Shown here: one piece after another, positions 12,684 to 25,185 of the stretch
Position numbering within the stretch: position 1 is the stretch's first letter
How the letters are laid out: every line of letters begins with the position of its first letter
Origin: Zygnema cylindricum
Lineage: Eukaryota; Streptophyta; Zygnematophyceae; Zygnematales; Zygnemataceae
Assembly: GCA_037447655.1 (NCBI GenBank)
Contig: JBBHKE010003094.1
Span: 1-64,000, forward strand
Length of the DNA: 64,000 nt
Direction of reading: 5' to 3'
Position numbers and translations under genes: made by a program
The notes under the pieces: model-generated
What the model was told of the DNA's origin: nothing
The model's database searches: none
Seen by the model: only the letters and a program-made list of their open reading frames with translations

Positions 12684-12975
12684 GGGAATTGCTAATTACA
12701 GTGGCAATTTTTGCAGCGTACAGGTAGTTGCGCCAGCTTACCAACTATTGTACATTTGAAATACAGATTAGAACAAGTTACATACAGTTGAGTTAGATTT
12801 GACGGTCAATCCGTCGAACAACGTTGACTTGGGAAATATTGTAACAACCGGTTAAAAAAAATGTGGCGCTTGCGAACGTGGACAATCATAATAAAAACAT
12901 CAATTCACATAGCCGACCAAGGTTTACTAGTAACAAAACTGCGGCGACCACATGTAAATAAAATTTTTGTAAGCA
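12684..12975 (+). repeat. Long terminal inverted repeat, left copy
   Basis: The sequence begins GGGAATTGCTAATTACAG and contains GGTCAATCCGTCGAACAAC. It is present in reverse complement at 25186-25462 and again, in both orientations, as the arms of the element at 54908-57060. By eye identity to 25186-25462 is about 80 percent. It may be one end of a very large element or an independent fragment of the same family. Confidence 0.7.
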
Positions 12976-13033
12976 TGTACTTTTCTCACTTCACGTGAGC
13001 ACTATTGTGAGAGCACATGTTGGCTTTTAACTT

Positions 13034-13265
13034 AGGGTACAACCCTATGTTCTTCTAACTTAGCGAACTTACTTTGTTTTTTAGCGCGGATCCGGTGAAC
13101 CCGGATTTTAAGTGTCTCTATGTTTAACTCGAAATTTTTACTTAACTTTGTGACGATTGTATATGTCGACAATGCTCGTGACGGCTGTCAATGTGTACAA
13201 TATGTCTTGCCGCACAGTATTTTTCAAAACTTTTTGAAGCGTTGTAAGACACATAGCAATTTTTG
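13034..13265 (+). repeat. Dispersed repeat, copy 1
   Basis: The block contains AGCGAACTTACTTTG, TTTTAGCGCGGATCC, GTGACGATTGTATA and TGACGGCTGTCA. It is repeated in the same orientation at 52058-52295 with roughly 85-90 percent identity by eye. It seems inserted in a diverged copy of the MITE family seen intact at 56499-56761, whose parts flank it at 12979-13030 and, in part, 13415-13500. Confidence 0.7.
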
Positions 13266-15170
13266 TAACAATTTGGTTTGTCTAATGCGAACTTAGCCAC
13301 ATGGGGTCGTACCCTTAGCCGCGATAGAGTTACGCTAAACTTAGACGTAAATTAAAGAACGACGTGATATGGGTCTAATAGAAAATAACTCGCTCAATAT
13401 GAAATATTTTTTGTAATCGACAACAAAACGGACCCGCGTATAAATATCAATGAAAATAAATGATAAATAAGCGCTTCGTCACGCGCGACCAATCAAGCCA
13501 AAAATCACATCTTGAATCGTTATTTGCGTTAACAAATTATTAGTGTTAAAAATTAATTTGTGTTTTTAACGCGAATTAGATTTTTTAAGATTTCATAAAA
13601 AAATAATACTCTAATTGATCCATATCGCTGATTTGGGTACAACAGATCTGCCATCTGGATCTTCACAGTAAAATAGGTAAGAGTACAAAATCTTACAAAT
13701 CGTACAGTGTCTCGTCCTTTTACTCTAATTTATTCATAACTCTAATTTGGGATTTCTCCCGTATAACTAATACACGATCAATATCTCTACACTAAAATAG
13801 GTGCGATCTCATTGTGCCTTTTATTTTGAGCGTTGTTTTACGTGCGATCGTGATTGTTTTAATCCATGTTTTGTACTGTTTTACTTAACAGGATACCATT
13901 CTGCACGCTTTGACACGTCCGTGCACCACAATATTCAATGAGATCATAAATTAGAATTATTAAAGCTAAGGGTAGAATTCCATTAGGCGATCCCAATAAA
14001 TGTACGGAAAATTCTACTGGCAGCGTTTACTGGAAGACTATTCCATTTTGTCGGGCCAGTAACAAATATTCCTCAATTATAATTGGCGCCACATATGTTA
14101 GAGTCCTGATTTATAAAATCTTAAAAAAATATACAAACAGAAAGCCAGAATGAAATATCTGTACGACCGGAGGTACACCGTGAATCGTTATTAGCGTAGT
14201 GTACGCTATACCGGCACTCCAAAATTTTGACATTGATACACGAAATACAGTGATTGAATCTAATTTATCTTTGATATTAAATACGGTATTTGTAAATTTG
14301 CGTCAATGGTATTACCGTACTGGATTCATGAATAGTGTGGTGTACGGAATTAGTTTGTTCGTACAACAGTGTACTTTTTTACCGAAATCCGTACATAAAT
14401 TGTAGTAATCTTATGTCGGCCGCATACATAGCTGCGCTTACAATAATTGTGGAGTCGAGTTTGCAAAATAAACGTTCGCATACATTCAGATGTTCGTTTT
14501 GAAGTGTTATAGTGTGAACCGATAACACGTGCACATGGTAAAACCTGTCCATGTTACGGAAGCGTAATGTTGCGTACTTACACATGTCCATGGTCGCGTT
14601 ACGGTTAAGTCTAATACGTTGTCGTTTTAACTCTATTTGAGATATTGCGAAATTAATATAGTATATATTTACACTATTACAGGGTCAAAAAGAAACATAA
14701 CGGTAATACCGGACCTTTAAACCAAAGAGACGCTTATTAGAGTTAAGTTTGACCCTAAAATGGGTAATGCTTCACAAAACGACAACAAATTACTGTCACA
14801 TTGTAAAAATATTAGAGTAAAGTTACAAAATTTCGGATTGAAAAAATGCGCCGCCTAGAAACTGACAGTTGATATCAAACCAACGGCTAATGCGGAGAGA
14901 ACACAAAAATTAGATTTTGTGTTCAAACTAATCCCAACCACATCTTCGTCCTCTGGTGGGTGAATTCAGAATCTTGCAAAGCCATTTTCACATGACGCCG
15001 CCATTTTTTCGGCAAGATACTGATCGTCTCCCCGCCGCCTTGCTGAGTCTCGTGACATCCATCGACTCCATACCTTTTTTTATGGTTAACAACAGTATTA
15101 GGGTACACAACAATATGCCGAAACAACAAGAGGAATTGCGCCATTACCGTCGCTATAATTTATAGGGTTT
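13266..15170. other. No gene; MITE end fragments
   Basis: AT-rich sequence. Single ends of the TA-flanked MITE family are seen near 13507 (CATCTTGAATCGTTATTTGCG) and 14172 (CACCGTGAATCGTTATTAGCG), without a convincing partner nearby. No coding signal is seen. Confidence 0.45.
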
Positions 15171-15713
15171 ATGAAGGGTTTTTGGGTAAGTGCGCAGTTC
15201 ACCATGTTTGTTCATATCTCTCGCTCCCTTTACCTTCTTATTCTTCCTCCTTTTTCATTCTCTCTCCCTTTTTTTGCCTTTACCTTTTCCTTTTCGCATC
15301 GTCCATCTCTCACATTCTTTCCCATTTCCTTTGCTTACTTTTCTCTCTCCCTCTCTTCTCCCCTCTCTCTCTCACTCATTTTGTCACATACCCTTTCTTT
15401 AATCTTCTCTCTCATTCCCTTCTTCTCACTGTTCCGTCTCTCACTGTCTGTCCTTTTTCTCGTTTTATTTGTTGAGCCCATATCCCCCCTACTAAATCGT
15501 TATCTTCCTCTCTCTTTCATATGTAAAAGTGTCATCTTTGATCAACTTCTATCCGACGGCCGTTGTATTCGGGAGCACCCTACGGCAACATGTGATCGTA
15601 GGGAAGAAGAAAGCAACATTTTGAAGGTGTTGGACATGATGAAAGCTTCTGGAGTAAACCTTGAGGAGCTTTGCATGGATCTGTATTTGTCGTCACCGAT
15701 CATTGCTAATTAG
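15171..15713 (+). other. Pyrimidine-rich tract followed by a possible exon
   Basis: 15200-15470 is almost pure C/T (TCTCTCTCC, TTTCCC). It gives open frames in several phases that are products of base composition. After it, at about 15540-15713, one frame has ordinary composition (DGRCIREH, DRREEESNILKVLDMMKASG, VNLEELCMDLYLSS) and ends at TAG. A pyrimidine tract upstream of an exon is what a 3' splice site would give, so it may be a last exon. No family was recognised. Confidence 0.25.
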
Positions 15714-16258
15714 TTAGTGTGTGTAATATTACCAAATTGTTAAATTTCCTTTAAGGGGATTTCCGAGCTAGAGGTAGAAACGTTAAGAATTATGCACTAC
15801 ATAAAGCTTTGTTGAATATTGTAGATTAATAAGCCTACCTTTTTGTTTTAGTTTAACGTTGTTAAAATATATCATCGTGAAATATACACATTTTGTATTT
15901 TTTTCCACATTGTTTTTAATCAATGATTTTATTAGTGTCAACTTTTTATTTATATTGTTATGAATTGTGTGTTTTTTTAATTCCTTTCATGTTGTCCCGA
16001 TGACTTTTTCGCAATGAAATACATTAAATGTTCTTGGCGTTTTTTCTTATGTGTATCATCTGTATATGCTAAAAATAAGGAATGCGTATATTACTCGAAC
16101 TGTGCTTTTCCTAAATGGAAGATTTTCTTTTGATATTCAATCTAGTTTTTATGGTTTCAGCCAAGTCAAAATGTGTTTTTTTGCCATAGTTAAAACCCTC
16201 TTACTTGTTCAGAGCTTTAATAATATCCACCTTATATGTAAACTGACGGTTCACGGAC
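15714..16258. other. No gene recognised
   Basis: T-rich intergenic sequence. It ends at the first CAGCGACGAA motif, taken as the left edge of the next mobile unit. Confidence 0.4.
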
Positions 16259-16332
16259 CAGCGACGAACCAACCTCGCCGTTGTAAGGCCATGCGATCAA
16301 ACAAACAACGTTACAATGTATTCCATGATTAG

Positions 16333-16612
16333 CATTCAGCGACGAGGCAATGTTTGCTTTGTCGAGGATGATGCGGAAGCAGTTTCGCCGCTGGATTTCC
16401 ATCCAGCGACGAGACAGTTTCTACATCGTCAAAGATCATGCTGAAGCAGTTTCAAAGCTGGAATGCCATCCAGCAACGAGACAACCTCTGCTTTGTTGAT
16501 GATGCAAAAGCAGTTTCGCCGCTGGATTTCCATCCAGCGACGAGACAGTTTCTGCATCGTCACAGAACATGCTGAAGCAGTTTCAAAGTTGGATTGCCAC
16601 CCAGCAACGAAA
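16333..16612. repeat. Subterminal tandem repeat, about 67 bp unit
   Basis: Units begin at 16333, 16400, 16467, 16531 and 16598 with CATCCAGCGACGAGAC or a variant. They alternate between two subtypes: one has TTTCGCCGCTGGATTTC and the other TTTCAAAGCTGGAATGC. This gives a higher-order period of about 131 bp. Such subterminal arrays are typical transposase-binding regions, but that role is inferred. Confidence 0.8.
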
Positions 16613-17081
16613 AATTATCGCCGCTGAAAGGGCAATCATTACTTATATAGGTGAATATGCTGTAAAAATTATGAACTTGCTCGATGGATGATGAATCAGC
16701 GACAAAGCATACTCTTCGCTGATTAGTTTAGGATGTACAATGCAACAATATATATAAAATTCAATACTACACGCACACTCAAATTTCGAACACCACATTA
16801 ACATAATCTCAAGGTTAATACATAATAAGTTTTATAAAAACTTCCAATTCCACATTAAGCCAAACATGTAAACTTCAGAAATACCGAAATTGTATTATCC
16901 TATAATAAAACCATACATACATCTGAAATCTATTTTTTCCTATGAAGTGAATTAATACTAAACTTCATGGACCGTCTACATTAATCTGCCACGAGTATGA
17001 CTACTACTCCCGCTATAATTAAACTACCATTCCTAAACTAACATTCAAAACAAAAAATCAATATGTAGTTATATTATATCT

Positions 17082-18966
17082 TTAAAACTCGTTGCCGCTC
17101 ATCCCTCCTTCGCTGAAAATGCTATCTTGCTGACTGTCGGCATCTTCAATATTTTGGAGGAATTCTTTTGACCTTGGGCAAGGAGGTTCCACAACCTCTC
17201 ATTCGAAGTGGTTGCGATACTTGGTGATTATATCATGCAATTGATGTGTGAGCATGTCTTCTTCCCACCGTCCGTCACGTAAAGATAAGCCACATTGAAT
17301 CATTGCTTTTCTCGCATAACTCATCCCGTTTTTGTCTCGCATCGCGTTAACCTCTAGGATAGAATCCCTTGCCAATTTTAGAAAAAATGCCTTACCGGGT
17401 CCCACCAATTATCCAGAACATGGTTTAGCCCATTGCCCGGTTTCAATTCCTTTCGCCTTCCAACTGTCCCATATACGGCTCCACACGTCCTTGATTTTAG
17501 AAATGACAAAAAAGTCCGCTGGTTGAACAAGATGCGTAGCATTAGGTGGAAAATATTGTAAAACGGTGTTTCTGGCCTCTATGACTTGCTCCAACTCATC
17601 GGATGTATTATGACCTCCACAGTTATCCAAGAACATGATTTTTTGTCGTCCTTCCCAATCCCCTTGATAAGACCTTGTCTCTTCAAACCAGTGTGGGAAC
17701 ACTGTTTTATCGTTCCAACCCTTTGGACCGGTCCGGTAACAAACACTTGAAAAGCTAAAAAATAGACAAAAATAAGAAAAAAATAACACTTTATTTTGCT
17801 AGCATAAAATTGCCTTATAGGGAGTAATCTATGTGTACCATACGTAGCTTGTAATAGGAGTCATTGTTTGAGATAAGAGAAGTTAGAGAGTTAATGAACG
17901 AAAATAACGTAAATTTGTAGTGGGAGAGAGAGGGAGAAGGTATGAGAGGGCAAGGTAGAGAGATTAACGTACAAGATTAGACACAAATATGAAGATGGAG
18001 AGAAATAGAGAGACATTCATCAAAGACAAACAGACATCGAAATAAAAATGAAAACATTAGATTTGGGAGAACAAACTCACCCGAGACAGTGTTTGGTAAA
18101 CCTTTTATCGGTTAACTCCTCCCACGATTCGCAAAAATTATCATCGGGTTTTCGATACGAGCGTTCACCCCTCCAGTTATTCGCACCATGAGAGTCATGG
18201 ATTCACCTCCTCCCGCGACGTCGGCGTATTTCTCTACGTCATCCCCTCGAAATCCCAAAGTCTTTCCATTGTTGGTGTTGACGATCACGTGCGTTTCATC
18301 CATGTTTTCCACTAAGTCTTCGTTGAAAATTCCTAGTATACATGCAACGGCAAACCAAAACAAATAAAATTCATACTTTTTTAGTATATGTCGTTAAGTT
18401 GGGAATACAACGAAAACAAAACACAATTCAAAAAAAGGAAACATCCTTATAATGTTTTCATAATGTATAGTGACTCACCGGATTTAAACCCTCGCTTCAG
18501 CACGCCCATGTGGAAGGCCACGGTACGCTCAATGTATTCCTCTTTCTCGGGTGAGCATTGCAGTTTCCCCTTTTGTGCACGCACAACGATGTTCTGCTTC
18601 TCTTGACACCTTTACACCCACCTTATTTATTACCGGATGTATTTCGGACCCGTCCTTGTTGAACCATTCTGGTCCGTACTCTTTCCTCCATTCTCTTATA
18701 ATGTCCCTAGCGATGTCCTCGAGAATTGTGGTGGACATCTTCATACCCGCTTTCTTAAAACGTTCAAAATCCGAAAGCAACTCTTCTTGTATAACTGTCA
18801 CCCAAGCGGCTTCCTTTCTTCCTCGTCTCGGCAAAGCCTTAGTAACCGCCACCGATCTCGTCCCGAAACTAGAAGAAGAGAATGTCCGGGTTGTCTCTCG
18901 TATTATGTCAAGCGTATTCCTCCTCTCTATCCACCATCGCTTGGCCTTTTGATACTCTGTACACAA
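17082..18966 (-). pseudogene. pogo-like (DDE_1) transposase, inactivated
   Basis: The first exon (18966-18477) encodes a basic N-terminal DNA-binding region. One frame change near 18615 leads into LQCSPEKEEYIERTVAFHMG and VLKRGFKSG. The second exon (about 18340-18070) begins GIFNEDLVENMDETHVIVNT, where the Asp of MDETH is the first catalytic residue. The third (about 17750-17082) has GPKGWNDKTVFPHWFEE, the second catalytic block IMFLDNCGGHN, and the third block VLQYFPPNATHLVQPADFFV. It ends at TAA 17084-17082. In-frame stops lie before PIKGLPNTVSG, after KPCSG and after YRNHFE, and with the frameshift they make the copy dead. Introns are inferred from GTGAGT donors and AG acceptors. Confidence 0.88.
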
Positions 18967-19105
18967 TACACAATGTAAAAGATAAAATGAGTTTCATTGT
19001 GTGTGTCACTTCTTTAGTCACAATGGTAAGCATTATAGCAACTTAAAGTTACAGTAAAGAGATGCGGGAATATTCAGCGACGAAGTGTTACTCTCGCTGA
19101 TTCAG

Positions 19106-19124
19106 CGACGACAGAATGTCGTCG
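19106..19124. repeat. Hairpin motif CGACGACA-GAA-TGTCGTCG
   Basis: This is an 8 bp perfect stem with a three-base loop. The same stem recurs at 21161-21179 (loop CAA) and 21394-21412 (loop CGA). The stem is conserved while the loop varies. Confidence 0.85.
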
Positions 19125-19429
19125 TTATATCAACAAATTGACAATTTTTTTTGTAAACGACGTTGATACGTAGTCGTCTACCGACCACCAGTGAAAATTC
19201 GACAATTTAGCAACGACCCTGTCTCGTCGTTAAACCGTGAGTGAGAACTATCTAACACAACGCCGACATCAGCAAATCCAAATGTAAGAGTTAAAGTTAA
19301 ATTTACATTCACAAGGCTAGGAAATGGAAGAGATATATTAAATTTATACACGTATGGAAAAAATAAAAAACAAACAAAACATTGGGACATGCAATGTAGG
19401 GTAAGGGAGAAATCGGGATACCTCTATGT

Positions 19430-20930
19430 CAAATGAAGGTCATGAAATTGACCTTCATCATCTCCCATCAACGACGCCTAATTCCTGCAAGCTCTCGAGT
19501 GAGATTATTAATTAAGCGACGAACCTCTCTCATCGCTAATTCTTGAGCCTCCACCCGCCGATTGAGATTTTCAACTTCATTCCTCAATAGCTCCGTTGCG
19601 GGGGTGGAGGGGGCTCATCGACATGTGGTACCCTCGGAATTTCCCAAAGGTACGTACGCCTCACTTGCACATTTCAGAAGCGTTGTAAAACCGCACTTCG
19701 AGCCTCTAAAAATTCGTTTAGCCCCGGAGTACGAGTTGCATGACGTAGAATGGTGAATAACCGTGGATCCCAATGGTGATAATGCCGCATTAGTTCCGGC
19801 ACATCGATTTTGAATCCGATCGGTCGACGTACAATCCATGTGAAACGTTCATCATTAGGCTGAAAATGCCTGATGTAAGGGAAATTTGAAGCATGGTTGT
19901 ACGATGTAATGTACAACTATGTTGGGTGGGCGGGGACATCCGGAGGGATGTCGATAATTTTCGGGAGGGGGTTCAAATTCCAGTCGAGTGGCCGAGCCTC
20001 CCCATAACGCTAATAGTCCGGCCACTCCTCGACCGGGATGTAGTGGGCCGCCGATGGTTGGAAGCCATCCATGGCCTCATCTCCGACGGGAGGCGGAAAA
20101 AACCAATTAGGTTTTTTCTCTCGAACGGGAACATCACGGTCAGCCAGAATTTGAGGTGGTTGTACTGCCACGATAGCTCTTTCGCGGTTCGGTGAAGGAG
20201 GAAAAGCAACGACCTCGTCTTCGTCTCCATATTCTTCCTCCATGCGCCTCTCCAAGCTCTCCGAAGATTGCTCGTTCGAGGTTGTGGGATCGTCCTCGTA
20301 TTTCGTCACCGGAATGTCTGACGATTCGGTTTCTTCAGGCACTTCCTCCTCTATAGGCTCGTCCGACGCGGTTCCTGAGGGGTCGTATTCTTGGTCTTCT
20401 TCCTTACCCCCTTCTACTTCGCGGACACCTTCTTCCTCGGCTCCAACCCCTTCATCTGGAACCTCCCCCTCCGGCACACTTCTCGTTACTACCCTCTCCG
20501 TCCCCGTCCCTTCCCTCCCCACTCCCTCCAATTCCTCCATCTCCTCTATTTTGGCACCCGATTCCTCCCCCTCCCTCAAAACCAACTCCATTCCAACCCT
20601 TTCCCCACCACCCTCCTCCGATTCCACCCTATTCCCTAATACTCCTCTCAGTGCCCCCCTCTCTTGAACTACTACCTCCGCTGCCAGTATCCCATGCCCA
20701 ACCGCCTCCTCATCCAAACTTTACCTTTCTTCCGCCCCATCTATTTCCCTCTCCCTAACCAGTTCCGCCCCTTCCTCACGTTCTCTTTCAATATCCTCCC
20801 CTACCGCTATCTCCCTTTCTTCCCTAAATTGTTCTATAACCGCCTCCTTTTCCCTCACTAAGTTCTCGCCTCTAGGTATATTACCCCCTACCTCGGTTTC
20901 ATTTGGTCGTGGACGATATCGTCGCTAAAT
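19430..20930 (-). pseudogene. Unidentified acidic open frame of the transposon unit
   Basis: The longest intact frame on the minus strand (20717-20010) encodes a Glu-rich, low-complexity protein (EEGGGERVGMELVLREGEES, EEEVPEETESSDIPVTKYED) that ends in HYIPVEEWPDY. The same frame continues beyond the stops with ordinary composition: RYGEARPLDWNLNPLPK, FPYIRHFQPNDERFTWIVRR, FLEARSAVLQRF (to about 19670). This suggests one longer protein broken by two or more stops. No family was recognised. Position inside the GCGACGA-rich unit suggests a transposon accessory protein. Confidence 0.4.
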
Positions 20931-21160
20931 GGCAGAGCAAAGTCGTTTGAATAGTCGTCGGCCGTCCTCTATAAAGAAGAAAAATAATTGCTTCCCGGGA
21001 AACAAAGTAGTTACACAGTTAAGGGAGAAAAAAACAACCTAAAAGAGGCACTTTTGGTTAGATCTTTACTTACATCTTGGTGCTGTAAAAATGTAGACAA
21101 CTATTCACCGACGGAAAATTTAACCGTTGGCCCTGCGAACTAGTAGAACCGACATCCAAG

Positions 21161-21179
21161 CGACGACACAATGTCGTCG
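21161..21179. repeat. Hairpin motif CGACGACA-CAA-TGTCGTCG
   Basis: Second copy of the 8 bp stem, three-base loop motif of the GCGACGA-rich unit. Confidence 0.85.
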
Positions 21180-21393
21180 AGCGTTCAAATATATTCGCGT
21201 TTCTTAACAGTGAATCGACAAAACAAGGTCGACGTTCGCGAATTATACTCAAGTATACCATCGTTGGATTGACTGAACTGATGTCGTCCGTGGTTTAGTC
21301 GAAACGACAAACCACTGTCGTCTGTCATTTGCACTTTCAACTAAACGAGGCGTCCTCATACATTCAATGAATTTGTCGAACCCATCATTGAAG

Positions 21394-21412
21394 CGACGAC
21401 ACGATGTCGTCG
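21394..21412. repeat. Hairpin motif CGACGACA-CGA-TGTCGTCG
   Basis: Third copy of the hairpin. Just downstream CGACAAAGACCTTTCGTCG forms another imperfect stem. Confidence 0.85.
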
Positions 21413-21759
21413 TATACACCGCGACAAAGACCTTTCGTCGTTAATACGTTCTCCCCACAAAGAAATCGTAGGACACGATAAAAATAATACCAAAATATGA
21501 TAAGACAATGCATACCAACGGACAACATAAAAAAACACGCACTAATAGCAAGGAAATGACGAGTTAGGATGTAGATTTAGTGGGAAAGGCGTCGGTCCAA
21601 TATAATAATATACAAATACTTTAGAAGCACAACAAAAATAAAATAAAACAACGCATTCTGAATGGAAGTAATAAAAAAACAGGAAGGATGCGACGAAACC
21701 ATTTAATAAATGGGATGAGGTATGTTTAAAATTGCTTACTTGTATTGTACAGTCCGGTA

Positions 21760-22112
21760 AAATGCTCTGGAAACTTCCTCATGGTCTTGGGAATGAGTTC
21801 TTTCGACCCGTTATTTTTGCAATCCCTCAGCGTCTAGTTTATAACTCGCAGCCGTGTTACCTTAGTCGACACATGTTGAACTTTCCTGTGAGGAACACGT
21901 CCTCTCGAATTGGCCAAGGACGTAAAAAACCCTTCCACAATGGCCGCCGGGTTAACCAAGGTTTCGACTTCCGCCTCACTCCGTTCCTCGTTCGGAAATG
22001 CGATTTCCTCGTCGACCCTTTCCATTTCTTCATCTTGTTGAGACTCAGCGTTGCGTGGATTGTTGATGTTATTGGCAGGGTTGGCTCCCCAAATTCTATT
22101 AAGGGTCCACAT
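21760..22112 (-). CDS. Unidentified small protein or first exon of the transposon unit
   Basis: The frame opens with MWTLNRIWGANPANNINNPR and continues with ESQQDEEMERVDEEIAFPNE and ERSEAEVETLVNPAAIVEGF. It reads past 21834 towards KELIPKTMRKFPEHFTGLY. Its acidic character and strand match the frame at 20717-20010, so the two may be exons of one gene. No domain is recognised. Confidence 0.3.
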
Positions 22113-22434
22113 AATTTCAAAACCTTAATATCACCTAAAAAATAAGAAATAAGAACTACCGAAAGGAAGAAAATGGCAACCCAAGCAAATGAGGAAGAAG
22201 TGGTGATAGTGTCGTCTTCATTATAACAAATACATTTATATAATATAGGAGATGCAACCGAAAGTGAATTTTCGCGGTAAAAATGGAGGGATTAGCCATT
22301 TTCGTTAAAAAATCAAATTTTGAACTTTTTTATAGCTTTCCACTTTTAAATATTTAAAAACGCGGGAATAGAAGCAAGATTATGTAAAAAATGGTTCAAT
22401 TTGGCAAAATATTTAAAAACTGACGCCGTCGCTG

Positions 22435-24598
22435 AAATGTTGACAGCGCCATGGAAAGACACTCAGCCTACAGTGTGTACGGCAAAAAGATGATGGGAAA
22501 AAATGCGGGGTCGTAACCCCGATAAACGGTTGTCCTAACGTCACGTACAAAAACTGACCAACTTTAGGAATGCGTGGATCGTAAACATGCCACGTGTTTT
22601 CGACAACAGCCAATGATAATTTTCCAACGGCGACTGATCATCTTTCGTCAGCGTATTACCGCCAATTAGAATTAACTTGTATCCTAAAAAGTGGTTTTTC
22701 TTCGTTTTACATTCAATTAGAATTAACAGTGATACTGATAAGAGGCTTGTTCGACGTTTGATCTAAGTAAACGTATCGTTAATACACTTATGTCCCAATA
22801 TTATAATACATTAATTCTAATAAAGCAAGCCGCCGAGCACCTTTTTAAGGATAAGGGTCCATATTTAACGTCATACAACGCTCGTTCTCACCGCGTACGA
22901 CAATATTAAAATCAATCTTTGTGTTCAATGTAAGTTATGTGAAACGAAACGTAAACATGGAATGCCTATTGCTATAGTTGTGTATTATAAACAGTAACAA
23001 ACTAAAACGAATGAACGTATTATAGTTGTACGGTTACATAGCGTATTGAGGTAAATGCGTTTTACAACCCCGAAGCATAGAATCGACTGTATGACGCGAC
23101 AATTTACGTTTCGTCCTATGTTGTCCTCGCACCTATTTTACTGTAATCATATTCACCGCGTGCAAAACAAACGCTTATTAGAGTCACGAATGAACTTAAC
23201 TTACTTAAGTGAAAGTACACATACCCGTACATTTCGACGGGTTTTACTCGTACCTATTTTAGTGTATAATTATGCACGGTGTAATGATTGTATATCCGTA
23301 AACCACAAATAGAATTATGGATTTTTACGGTGGAAGGACGCCACGTTGTACGGATTGTCAGATTTTGTACTTCTACCTATTTTACCGTATATGTTACGAC
23401 GGCAGATCCTGTATACCCAAATCAGCGTTATGGAGAAATCACAATTAAACATTTTTTTGAAAATGGTATTGATACACAAAATAACGTAAATGACACCAAT
23501 TCATTATATACACTAATAATTTCTATACGCTAATAACGATTCACGATGTAGTTAATGATTGTACGTAAAGCTTGCGGCCAGATTTTGATTTTTAAAATGG
23601 AAATCAAAATTTCGAAACTGAATGGCGAAAAAATGCCGCAAACTTTGAAGGTCGCGACATATTTTGAATGTCGGTGGATGTGAGACGGAGCGGTCAAGGA
23701 TATTTTCAGGTCACCTGCATCCAGCGTGGCAGGCGACACATGACATATACAACGTAGGCACATGGCATGTACGACGTGTATCACTGTGATCGCTTGTTTA
23801 AATTGGATATTATTTTACTTTTTTACGTGTACCAATGGTACACGTATTGGTACACGACCACTATCGTACAACTCTCCTTGCGAGAAGAGTATCGTGACAC
23901 TAGACTATGTGTGCAATTGCGGCTAGGAATTACACTTACATCATTGGAGCTTCCCGACAACTTTCCAGGAACAATGTTTCGGCTGACAAAAATAAATGAG
24001 GGTACGACTTTGTACGGCTCTGTACGAAAACGTACGACAACCAGTAATGAACCTCATTTTTCGTCTAATGGAATTCTACCCTAAGGGTGGGGTTCTATCT
24101 GGAAATTTTGTAATCATACGGCGAACATTACATGATGCTACATTTTGAACAATATTTTGTCGCGCAGAGTCTGTAATCCATGTGCTCAAAATTGAATGGT
24201 ACCACGTAAGATAAGATCGTATATTGAAAATCTTCAAATAATTTTCTCACCGACCAACTTCAACTTGAAATCTTCATTTGCGTACCATGTACGTGAGGAC
24301 CATGTCATCGCAACCAATATTTTTTGTATTTTTGCAAACGCCTTGTCAAATACTAGCTCATTTTTTTTACGGTTTTTGACTTTCTGTTTTTACGCGTGAC
24401 GATTGAGTGTTACCACAAATAGTGTGACAAATAGGTGAAAAGCGTGACAAAAGTTCGTTATGACATTACTTTTGCGATTTCGGTTAGGATTTTTGAATGG
24501 ATGTATCATGTGCGAAATTTTTCAATTTCCGTTGGTTGTTGTCTTGACACGTATGTTCATTATCTAGCGTGTTGCGGCTCATTTAATTTTTGTAATTG
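22435..24598. other. No gene; scattered MITE ends
   Basis: AT-rich and rich in GTAC words. A MITE-type right end (CGCTAATAACGATTCACGATG) lies at about 23529-23549. No coding or RNA gene signal is seen. Confidence 0.45.
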
Positions 24599-24627
24599 GT
24601 GATGTACCTCGTCGAGGTACATCACCA
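24599..24627. repeat. Perfect palindrome, 14 bp arms
   Basis: GGTGATGTACCTCG, one T, then its exact reverse complement. It can form a tight hairpin. It ends a T-rich stretch. Confidence 0.9.
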
Positions 24628-24807
24628 TTTACAGAAACTTTTGAAGTGAATGCTTCGCGAAAAATTATCCAATGGTCATTGTTACCTCTTAGAACTTTGG
24701 AGAATATTGGCAAGAGAATATTGGCAAGATTCTTTGTAATGTTGTTTGCGCATAAAAACAAAATAAGCGGTACGGCCTAGTACGGATAAGGCCCGATTTT
24801 TTTCCAC

Positions 24808-25030
24808 TACACCGCCAATCGCTATTAGAGTAGAAGTTTTTTTAGCGTATAGGAATAATTACCGTTATTAACGCTAATTTGGAATTTGGAAATTTTCAAA
24901 GAAATCGTTTACTCTAATTTGATATTAAGGCATTTTTTAAAATAGTATGGATAATTCTTTTTGAGAATTTGAGAATATAATCCGAGATGGAATTAGCCTT
25001 CAATACGTTTTTAGCGATTGGCGGTGTACC
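24808..25030. mobile_element. TA-flanked MITE, 221 bp
   Basis: The terminal inverted repeats are CACCGCCAATCGCTATTAG at the left and its counterpart ending GCGATTGGCGGTG at the right. TA flanks both ends. Size, TIR and TA target site fit a Stowaway-like, Tc1/mariner-type MITE. No coding capacity. Confidence 0.88.
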
Positions 25031-25185
25031 CCACTTTTCATTTGATGGAAAGCTGGCCTAATTCACCAGAACCTTAATTAATGTAAAAAACAATTTAGTG
25101 TTATTTATTCTATTTCAGCTAAATCCCTAAAAATTGGGGGCGCCGATGTAGCGCTCATAACGCTAATAACGATTCAAGGTTTACA

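Larger units (their letters stand above)
16259..22434. mobile_element. Candidate 6.2 kb DNA transposon unit with CAGCGACG ends
   Basis: The left edge reads CAGCGACGAA. The right edge (22427-22434) reads CGTCGCTG, its inverted counterpart CAGCGACG. Between them the word GCGACGA recurs dozens of times near both sides. The unit holds a dead pogo-like transposase and two more minus-strand frames. Only about eight terminal bases match and no target-site duplication is clear. The limits are therefore inferred, and two adjacent elements (about 16.26-19.25 kb and 19.4-22.43 kb) are an alternative. Confidence 0.4.

Noticed and set aside
15182-15475. Ser/Leu/Phe-rich secreted proteins
   Set aside because: Open in all three frames because of the pyrimidine-only tract; no conserved composition.
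20242-20667. Ser/Pro-rich protein on the plus strand
   Set aside because: It is the antisense of the Glu-rich frame at 20717-20010. The minus frame fits the ordinary-composition sequence that continues it.
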